Assembly: GCF_026914265.1 (NCBI RefSeq)
Contig: NC_069126.1
Location: forward strand, 77,317,232-77,381,231
Direction of reading: 5' to 3'
DNA from: Mya arenaria
Lineage: Eukaryota > Mollusca > Bivalvia > Myida > Myidae
DNA length: 64,000 nucleotides
The translations under genes and the position numbers were made by a program. Below the pieces are notes generated by a model. That model had not been told where the DNA came from. It saw only the letters and a list, made by a program, of their open reading frames with translations, and searched no databases. Shown piece by piece: positions 23,601 through 32,100 of this stretch. The first letter of the stretch is position 1. Each line of letters opens with the position of its first letter.

Positions 23601-24122
23601 AAAACTAGAAACATGCTCAAATAAATTTTGTGTAGTTAAAACATAATCTACAACACTTGACCCTCGACAACCAACATGTGTATAATTGCCCACTTTATCT
23701 CTATCAAAACGACCGTTTAAGATACGTAATCCGGTTTGTTTACACAAATCTAATAGCATTAATCCGTAATTATTTATCCTGCCTTTATCCTTCGAACATC
23801 GCGCAATAGGTACATCAGTTATATAGTTATCGGGTAAAAAATCATTTATATGTGTATAATTATCATCTGTAACATAATCTGGGTAATCCGACGTGTGTGC
23901 ATTCAAGTCTCCACAAAGCACAAAATAAAAGTTTGAATTATTTGATTCAATATCGGTTATATGGGAAAGTAACCTATCAAAAGTATGTCTTTCAATTAAA
24001 CTTTGTCTACTACTATTTTCCGGTACAACATACGATAAACAGAAATACAAATCATTATCTAACCCCAAGGTCGAACCATTAATTTTAATACATAATGTAT
24101 GTGTTTGTATATGTATGTATAA
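20638..24122 (-). mobile_element. 5'-truncated non-LTR retrotransposon (LINE)
   Basis: On the minus strand the element runs from a truncation near 24122, where the frame meets a stop beside a TG/TA-rich stretch, to a 3' tail at 20638-20660. The tail reads AATAAATGATC followed by (TGTC)n. The protein-coding part is intact, and a 3' UTR of about 260 bases is rich in TATG repeats. Terminal short tandem repeats are typical of the CR1/L2/Jockey supergroup. The exact clade is not resolved. It sits 0.8 kb downstream of the receptor gene, in opposite orientation. Confidence 0.88.
20901..24068 (-). CDS. LINE ORF2: endonuclease-reverse transcriptase (N-terminus missing)
   Basis: A single uninterrupted frame of 1055 residues. 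Residues 1-180 are the C-terminal half of an exonuclease-endonuclease-phosphatase domain, with CGDLNAH near 53-59 and the catalytic-type SDH near 165-167. The reverse transcriptase spans about 465-720, with FIDYTKAFD (554-562), GVRQGESLSP (612-621) and the active site YADD (655-658). A C-terminal zinc-knuckle-like CTVC...H...C lies at 982-998. The frame stays open upstream to about 24122 without a start, and the first half of the endonuclease is absent. The element is therefore dead on arrival for endonuclease function, but its lack of stops suggests recent insertion. The listed start is only the first possible start codon in the truncated frame. Confidence 0.9.
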   Translation of the reverse strand: MGLDNDLYFCLSYVVPENSSRQSLIERHTFDRLLSHITDIESNNSNFYFVLCGDLNAHTSDYPDYVTDDNYTHINDFLPDNYITDVPIARCSKDKGRINNYGLMLLDLCKQTGLRILNGRFDRDKVGNYTHVGCRGSSVVDYVLTTQNLFEHVSSFVVDSPNILSDHCAVNFALSFSKHTADVTCNESSRSSVKGKYVWDSSKKDVFMQNLSCQDTFDDLQSCNIRIKNATTAQDLDSCISEFSAIIHNSAQPFMRKCFIQSDTNRFEYSSSNDQPWFNEDCYENRRLFYSTLNTFRHYNSEENRLNMVNARSRYKMCIRRNKLSCDKMQTKKLNESRFKNAKLYWNMLKGCANIQATNISLDTFERYFKTVNNPDDPFFSIDEDVVDFIDRYEKNEFDVMLNELNTPITSNCLIKAIAQLNTNNSGGPDMHINEFFIHGKSVLLPHLLTLFNKLFDIGYFPKTWSEGFIVPLHKKGNVNDENDYRGITLLSTIGKLFTRILNNKLTDWAELYNVYIEAQAGFRSNMGTVDNIFVLHGIINHMLNQGKRLYCAFIDYTKAFDYIVRDNLWYKLIQLGIRGKILNIVKSMYDNVKSKVKHNNLLGEGFDCRLGVRQGESLSPFLFSMFLNDLEDVFIHKGLDGIDVNMFKIFLILYADDIVLFANSENELQLSLDALFEYCNRWKLVVNTNKTKIMIFHKGGRLRGDMKFYYNNVEIEITNKFPYLGIVFSNGGSFSDAQTTLAGQALKAIFQMNKYLYKFTSISVKHRLDLFDKLVAPILNYAGEVWGFAQGNQVERVHLQFCKRLLGVKKTTQNDFIYGELGRLSFKTIRYMSIIKYWVKLLHSNESKYYKKVYNMLKADMEQHPNKPNWCSLTKDLLCSLGLYDAWFYQEIGIVKIFLCLVKQRLKDTFIQDWQSRLDMSSRARFYKNVSEFRFQPYLNILNITKFRMSVSKLRLSSHRLSIETGRWNRPQSTPLNERKCTVCSLLEDEYHFLLECTLFNELRMLFIPRYYRQHPSMYKLIALINTENETILKNLSMFIYKAFELRNVALYPT

Positions 24123-24124
24123 TT

Positions 24125-25330
24125 ATTTTTTATTGATCTTACTGCGAAATTTTGTGTCGTCTAGTTTTGCATGATAAAAATAGCATTTACTGCCTAAGTT
24201 TTGTCACCATACCTAACAACATTCTTTCAAGCTTGTTTTCATAAAAGAAAATGTTTTCATAACTGTATTAGTTTGTTCACTTAAACAGTTATTAAACTTC
24301 TTTATCGATTGAAAAGGCCAGAGGTTCGCTTCTGGTGCTCTATTGGTGCTTGTTTATGTATTATTCTGTATGTGCAGCATATTAGTCACTGTAAATGAAT
24401 ATTTTTCTTTCTCGTATAATTATTGATCACATTTATGTTTTGAGTCAATCAATGCACCGGCGGATCCAGGAATTGACGTTAGAAAGGGCAATATTTAGGC
24501 GCGTAAACTTTTAATTTGCGCCCATCGCTCTGACCCGAAAATTATTTTGTTTAAAGTGTATTCAGGGTTTGCTGTAAAAATATTGACACTTTATAGTCCG
24601 AAGTGGTGCATTTGGGGTATAGTTTTTACTTTTGTTCTCCTTTGTGGAAATTAAAAGCAAACGTGGACGATTTTTGATCAGCTGGATCAGCTAGTGCAAT
24701 TTAACTGAGGTTAAGTGTATGTATTAATTAAGCTTTTGTATTAAAAATATGAACTTTGTAATATTTAATCAAGTGACAAAGATACAACAAACATATATCA
24801 ACAATGCATATAAGCTCTTGTTTGGGTTATTTTATCTTCATTCATTTATGTTGTCTTTCCTAAAACTTGTTTCATACCTGTATTCATGTTTGTGAACAAT
24901 AAATTTACTTTATACTCCTATGCCTTTCAATGGATACCTTGTTAATCCACTTAATATCTAAACTCATTTCCTTGTGTTATTAAAGTTCTTGCTCCATCAA
25001 GCTGGTCCTTATAGAAAGAAATGACGGAGGTATTGCCATAGTCATTACAACAGTGTGGTTTTAGAAACTCAATATATATGCAAGGGTCATAAGTCGGGCT
25101 GCAATATTTTTCGTTGTTCCTCTTTTTTCAGCTTTGAATGAACTGACGAGCGTTTGTGTCTGCTCCCTATCGTTTTGTTTGATGCAGAACACATTCAGGG
25201 CGTTCATTATACAAGCTTCAAAGTGTATTTGTAAACGCAACAATGCCTTTCGCTATTTACAATGCAAACATATTAATTGTATATATATATGAATTCTAAA
25301 TATTGTACTAGCTGCAAATGTACGGTAAGT
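24125..25330. other. AT-rich intergenic DNA
   Basis: No supported coding exon, RNA gene or transposon end is visible. Confidence 0.4.
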
Positions 25331-25339
25331 TAGACTTGC

Positions 25340-25740
25340 CATCCACTAGGCTTCAGAAGGGTTTCCGGACGCGGAATTTGCGAAATCGGAACGTTTCGGT
25401 TGTCTTCGCGATGTTCTGATACCATTCCATCGTGTCATTCCTTTATACGTCTCGGAAATCTTCTCGGCACTTCGGGCCAAATCGAGATCGAAAAAACTTC
25501 GGCATCCAAATTTTAAAAGTTTGAACATTTGGACGCCGAATGTTTTTTTGGGGGGGACGGCTTTGGGGTCTTCGGCAAATCATCTGCAAACATTCAGGAC
25601 GTTCAGTCACCCATTGTCTTTCCTCGGCATCTTCGGAAAGCCAAAATCTTTTAGCTATCTGAAATGGTCCCAAAAGGAAGCTCACTCGATGCCGAATTCT
25701 CACCGAAGACGACGAGTGGAATAGTCCTGTTTCGCGTGAA
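25340..25740. other. GC-richer island of unknown origin
   Basis: Base composition changes abruptly, with repeated CTTCGG / CCGAAG motifs on both strands. Similar composition returns at 26990-27245, on the far side of the Harbinger pseudogene. The two could be non-coding flanks of one decayed transposon, but I could not pair terminal inverted repeats. The overlapping open frames here have no recognisable product. Confidence 0.3.
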
Positions 25741-25984
25741 CACGCTTATATAAATTAGCTGATGATGTAATGACCACGTTAGGATATTTATACCTTTAGA
25801 AACTAAATAATTGAAAAAACATGAAACATGAACTTTATCAAATTATTAACAATGTAATCATATGATATTAAACACATTCAAACATTTTTTACACAAGTAA
25901 TGTAACGATATCAAACCGAACTACTGAACATATTGAAAACAATGACACATTAAATATAATCCAGTCCATGTTTCTCGTCCTAAC

Positions 25985-26830
25985 TACTAACTATCTACTC
26001 CACCATTATGTCTTGCTATGGCACCGATCCATTATTGTTGACCAAGTAGAACCTAAGGTGTTCCCGCTGGCGCTTGCCGGCAGCAGCGTCGATGTTTCCT
26101 CTTCCAGCTTCTCGATCAACCTCATGGAAGTGGATTCCTGTCTTCCAGGCTCCAGGCACCAAGTCGTGAATGTTATCCTCAGCATCAACTGGCCAAAGTC
26201 AAGTGCTGGATACTGCATGCATATACAGGCATTGACGATGTTTCGAATTACCCCTGAACGTTGAAGCATGGCGTTAGAAAGCAATTACACCGAGCAGAAA
26301 GAATGACAAGCGCATCTTCTACTATACTTCTAGCCTGGAGAGCCTGTAGTTGAAGATCCTCTGGCTATGGTTAAAGTTGTATCGGTTTTATGGCTTCATA
26401 AGGTTGATACTCATCAGAAAGGGCGTCATCTCCTACGATAAAGTAGGGCATTTCACTGCAATCATTGGTAATTGGCGAAGGTGGTGGCAAACCAATAGAA
26501 TTGTCGTCCAGTCATTCCTTCAATTAAGAATTATTTCAGATCTGGCAGTCTGTCATGAAGCCCATGCCCGAATGGTCACACCAAATAAACTTACAGTTTG
26601 CATCGATAAACACCAGAAGAACGGTGCTAGAGAAGCACTTGTAACTGTGATACAATTTCTCCATTTCCACTTAATGCCATCGAGGACACCAAGAGAATTG
26701 GGCATGTTTCACATTGTCTCAAATTGCGCGGCCACTTCACGCCAGGCTTCTGGATGTCATCGACCTCAGCGTCATCGTAAACTTTCAGCCAGCAGGGAGG
26801 GCAATACGGAACCTATGGTCCTTTGACTGA
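25985..26830 (-). pseudogene. PIF/Harbinger transposase remnant
   Basis: Read on the minus strand, fragments in shifting frames give the expected order of a Harbinger DDE transposase. First is WREVAAQFET followed by NMPNSLGVLDGI, where the first catalytic D lies. Then comes PYFIVGDDA with FLMSINLMKP in the next frame (the second D region). Then QARSIVEDALVILSARCN and MLQRSGVIRNIVNACI, ending near YPALD. Several frameshifts and stops separate them, so it is inactive. The matching family traits are the 'VGDDA...LMKP' block and the '(I/V)VE.A.GIL..R' block. A 306-bp MITE with a 3-bp TAA duplication, the Harbinger target type, lies 0.7 kb away at 27559-27864. Confidence 0.75.
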
Positions 26831-27558
26831 ATGCAAGGTAAAGGTCTCTAACATCCATAGTGTCCCACTAGCAACTGATAACAAAATAGGAGTTCAGCAT
26901 CGTTTATATAGCCCGACTCTCAAATCGGCAACAGTTAAGCATTCTATTGCTAAAGATTCGGCAACTCTTCACCATGTTCTGCAATGTAACCGCAACAATT
27001 ATGCACGATCGGGGAACATTCGGGAGAAAATTCCGTAACTGTCGGCGTTCTTCCGCGTCGCTATCGGCTGCTTCGGATAGGTTTCGTCGTTAATACCACG
27101 ACCTTTCGTATAACATGCGAATACAAGCCGAACGAGCACGATGGGAAAGGTTCGCCCAATTATTGATGAATGATCTCGAAAGGTTCTCAAAACTATCAAA
27201 ATGTTATCGGCAACACTTCCGCAAATCATCAGGGCTGTAGTGCACGGCATATTTTACCGAAATATTGGATAGGTTGACCGCTACAGTGATTCCTCTATCT
27301 ATAACACAGTTTAAACTATGTTATGTTTGTATGTTTGTTTGTTTGTTTAATTATTGTTGTTGTTGTTTTTGCAACATCCCATATTTACAACGGTCACCGC
27401 GTTAACAGTCACAATAAAACCTGAGATATTTAAACAAGTACTTCAAGTCTCATTCGTGTAGGTAGCAAGTGGGCACGGCACCAGGTTTCAAATAATGTAT
27501 GCACGATTTAAAAATCCGCATGTTGTTTGTGTATTATCTTTGTATTAAGAGCAACTAA

Positions 27559-27864
27559 TGCACCAGTCATTTGAAACCACGCCCCCCTCCAGGTCCGGGG
27601 AATAGCCGGGACTTTGACTTTCGGTCCAGCCAACCCCGGGTAAAATCCCAGCCCTGCGAGGACGAACTGATGGTTAAACCCCGGCCAAATGCCCCGCACC
27701 CCAGAGACTCTATATAAGGCCCAATCTCGGCTTAATTTGGCGCTATGACAAAACCACCGCGGTCACCCGGCCCTGCGCGGCCACCTGGAACGTAAAAACA
27801 CGGCCCTTTTCACCGGCTATCCCCGGTATACCCCCGGGGGCCGTGGTTACAATTGACTAGTGCA
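27559..27864. mobile_element. PIF/Harbinger-type MITE, copy 1 (306 bp)
   Basis: Terminal inverted repeats TGCACCAGTC and GACTAGTGCA are flanked by TAA on both sides (27556-27558 and 27865-27867). The GC-rich interior shares 'ggtccggggaatag', 'tttcggtccagcca' and 'taaaatcccagccctgcg' with the copy at 40036-40299. The TWA-type 3-bp duplication fits PIF/Harbinger. Confidence 0.85.
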
Positions 27865-27869
27865 TAACT

Positions 27870-29181
27870 GTATGACTCGTGATCCGTGAGCAGAAGAAAC
27901 AAAAAGATATGATACATAAGATATTTCATCAGAGATATTTTAGATAATCAAATAATGCTTATCCACTGAAGTTCAAACAACATGCTTTTCATGTATATAA
28001 AATCGTGTTATCATATTTAAGAAATACCAAGGTCCTCAAAGGCGTTCGCCTCGGTGACATTTTTTTTTAATTCTAGCGAATTTACTACATTAGGAACGAT
28101 ATATTCAAAGAAACAAAAAAAACACAAGCAGCTCATAGAAATGGTCTTAACGCCCGAAAACACATTTAACTACGTGTTTGCTTAAAGTATATTACTGATT
28201 TTAATTTCTGTTTTGTATAACTTTAGATATTAAAGGACAGCGATTTTTATACAAATTATACGTGTAATGATTTAATAAGGACTATTCTGAACTTGAAAAT
28301 ACAAATAAGTTATTCTCTGCAATTGTTATGAAATTTAGTCAAAACACTAGTCTGCATGTTTTAACATGGACGACATAGGCCCGCCCGTCCAAAAGCCCAT
28401 CCGGTTACGCGTAATCTTTTGTTGAAAAATCCGGCTTAAGATGGCATTTCATTTCTTTCTGTGTTTTAGGTGAACGCGCGGTAATACAAAAACACTGAGG
28501 TCTCAAGAGGAATTGCACCACCATATTTCAACACGTTGAATGACGTACACGATCTCTGTTGCAGATTTAATAAAAAAAATCCAAAAACATGTTTGTTTCA
28601 GTGAAATATCGCAATATATTTCACCGAATTAATATTTCAAGTGTGAAATATTTACTTTTCGTCTTCACGAAGATTGTATTGTATGCTTAAAAGGGATAAA
28701 ATTGTAGTGATAATGTCAAATTGTATTCAAAACGTCATTTCAGAAGTCGTTGAAAGTGTGAGAGCCAAGAGAGCGCTGACGTGAAAGCAGGCTAAGATTT
28801 CAAAACAGTGAATAATATCAAAAAGTTAAATACCACTTTTATTTTACTGATATAGTGTATAAACCACGGCAGTCGTATAATACATAACCATGTTCACAAG
28901 AACTTCAATCACTATACTATGCATCATTCTATCAATCAATTAGCTTAAGAGTTTTATAAAATATAACCTAATAATTGATAAAGGATCAGATAAAAATATA
29001 TAATGACATTGACAATAAATAAGTAGCCGCAAGTTTTCAATAAAATACTTAATATTTTAAAAGTTAGCATGCTAAATATGCAATATAAGTGTCTAGGAAG
29101 ATTATAATGTTGGCTCCACTTTCCTTCTCCCTTGTTCAAGGCACATTTATATCATGGAACTATCCATATAGAAGTTATATA
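27870..29181. other. Intergenic; probable 3' flank of the His-rich gene
   Basis: No recognised gene. The part close to 29181 is downstream of the minus-strand stop and would include the 3' UTR of the His-rich gene. Confidence 0.35.
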
Positions 29182-32100
29182 TTATTCATCAATTACAAAG
29201 TCATTGTCCATCCCATCCTTGTCAGTTGGCTCCCTCCACTCTTCAGTGACGGCATCATCTTCATCATTATCTACCGGTACGTCACAGTTGTCCCCTGACA
29301 TTCCCTGGTCTAAACATGGGATGCGGAAACATCCGTATTCGATTGACCCATTCACGTGTTTACCCTGGAAAATAGACATGATTAAATCTGAAAATATACG
29401 TCTTCTATATTCAATATTAAAAACATATTATCCCTAAAACTAATTTGCTTTTTATTATTCAAGCAACAACGTACGGAGAAAAACGGACAGAGAACAGTAG
29501 AGCAACAGCACAGTTTTTATTTGATAAAAAAGTGTTGCACATAGTTACATATCTTAGAAACTGAAACCAGACGACAAATATGGTAAAAATGTTCTCAAAC
29601 TTTGAAGATACTCTACATGTTCTATATAATAATTAATAACGGTGCCAGAAAGGGTAAGGTGTGAGGAGATCGTACGTTGATGAGTGCGTTTCCAAGGAGA
29701 CGCGTGCACATTCTGCGACCTCTGACATTGTAGATCTGAAAACACAGGGACTTGTCTTTCCCGAGCCCGGGCACAGGCGTGCAGACGTTCGTTCTGTTTA
29801 TCACTGGAATAGAAATATAGTAAGTTTCTATTAGTATACAACTGTATTTGCACCAACACGCCAAAAGATGGCAGAAATAGCTTACTATATGAATCAGATA
29901 CAAACAGTTCCAATTAAATTGTCCGATCAACTCAAACGATCTGTAGCTAGGTATAATCAAACAAAACAGTGACTATTGTCTTTTGTTTAGGCACAACTGG
30001 TGTAAAGCAGATACAAGTATAGTAGCTGAACTATTGCTTATTGTTCGAAGGGACAACTTTGAAACCCTTCGTAGTTAAGAAAAAAATCACAAACAAAGTC
30101 AACGCAAGACTGCACATTTCAGTGAACATCAATTTAATACTTTGGGTGTCCATATTGGGTTTGATCATATGTTTTGTGACCGTTTGTGTCCGTCTTGGAA
30201 TGTCTATGACGCATTGAACCACTTAACAGGTTCGTCGTCAGTTGTTTGACTACTGGGGTTTTACTATAGTCTTTTTTATTTGCTTCTTGATAATCAAAAT
30301 ACTAAAGCTTTAGTGCATGTAAAAGTTATTTTGCTCTTGCTAGACGTCCTAAAAGTTGCAAAACTTCTGTTGTCTCATAGGTTAAAAAATCCACCGTGTC
30401 ATGAACCATGGTCGTCCCTGTCCTGTGAATATGGTCGTTCCTGTCACGTGACCATGGTCGTCCCAGTCATGTGACCATGGTCGTCCCTGCAATGTGACCG
30501 TGGTCGTCCCAGTCATGTGACCATGGTCGTCCATGTCAAGTAACAAAGGTCGTCCAAGTCATGTGACTATGGTCGTCCCTGCCATGAACCATGGTCGTCC
30601 CTGCCAAGTGAATATGGTCGTCCCAGTCATGTGACCATGGTCGTAGCTGTCATGTGACTATGGTCGTCCCTGTCATGTGACCATGGTCGTCCCTGTTATG
30701 AACAATCGTCGCCCCTGTCATGTTACCATGGTTGTCTCTGTCATGTGACAATGGTCGTCCAAGTCATGTGACCATAGTCGTCCCTGTTGTGAACCATGGT
30801 CGTCCCTGTTATGTGAATATGGTCGTCCCTGTCATGTGACCATGGTCGTCCCAGTCATGTGACCATGGCCGTCCCTGCCATGTGACCATGGTCGTCCCAG
30901 TCATGTGACCATGGTCGTCCCTGTCATAAACCAAGGTCGTCCCTGTCAAGTGAATATGGTCGTCCCTGTAATGTGACCATGGTCGTAGCTGTCATGTGAC
31001 TATGGTCGTCCCTGTCATGTGACCATGGTCGTCCCTGTCATGAACCATGGTCGTCCAAGTCATGTGACCATGGTCGTCCCTGTTGTGAACCATGGTCGTC
31101 CCTGTTATGTGAACATGGTCGTCCCTGTAATGTGACCATGGTCGTCCCAGTCATGTGACCATGGCCGTCCCTGCCATGTGACCATGGTCGTCCCAGTCAT
31201 GTGACCATGGTCGTCCCTGTCATAAACCATGGTCGTCCCTGTCATGAACCATGGTCGTCCTTTTCATGTGACTATGGTCGTTCATGGCATGTGACCATGG
31301 TCGTACCTGTCATGTGACTATGGTCGTCCCTGTCATGTGACCATGGTCTTCCCAGTCATGTGACCATGATCGTCCCTGTCATATGACTATGGTCGTCCCG
31401 TTTCTCTGTAGGTTCTATTTCATTATGAGCATTGCTTTTGAATTTAAAGGATTTCTTAAGACAAGACAATATGTTTAAGTTGATTGTGACATGTTTGTTG
31501 TGATAAAAAATATCACTACCAAATCGTGCGCTGAAGGAAACCATCACTTACATCTCATTTGGTGGTAGTACGTCCGATACCCGTTGATGGTTAAGCCAAT
31601 AAGATACTCCCGTCCTCTCTTGTACTCGACTGTTCCACAAGCTGTAATCCAGCAACAGTATAAAGCAAAATGTCACGCTCAGAGGAACAATGTTAAAGTG
31701 AAAATAATATTGTAATAACTGGTGAAAGTGCAAATGTTTAAGGTTATGTAGCTCCGGGTTTCGCTACGCTACAAACACGGTAAATCGTAAGGCCGGTATA
31801 TCGAAATGATAAGTAATTATGTCTATCTAAACTAGTTCTCCCTTATTATCTTTGAAATTAATTTCCTAGTTAGGTACAGGTAAATGGATATTAATGGACT
31901 TTATTTTCAAACAAGTCATACAAGAAAGATATCAGAATAAGCCATCCAAGAAAGATACTATACTAGTACATGTATGAACAAAATACCTTGCAGCTTGAAC
32001 GTCTTGTTCACTTTCAGGGTTGTTCCGAGACAGGAGGTACAGCTGTTGTGTATGCACTGGGTCCATGGTTTCATCGTTTCAATCTTTGGACATTTGTGGT

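Noticed and set aside
25346..25724. Frames on both strands in the GC-richer island
   Set aside because: No splice context, no motif and mirrored openness on both strands. Composition explains it.
30395..31402. CRISPR-like direct repeat array
   Set aside because: The units are contiguous 23-bp repeats without unique spacers, in an intron of a eukaryotic gene. This is a minisatellite.
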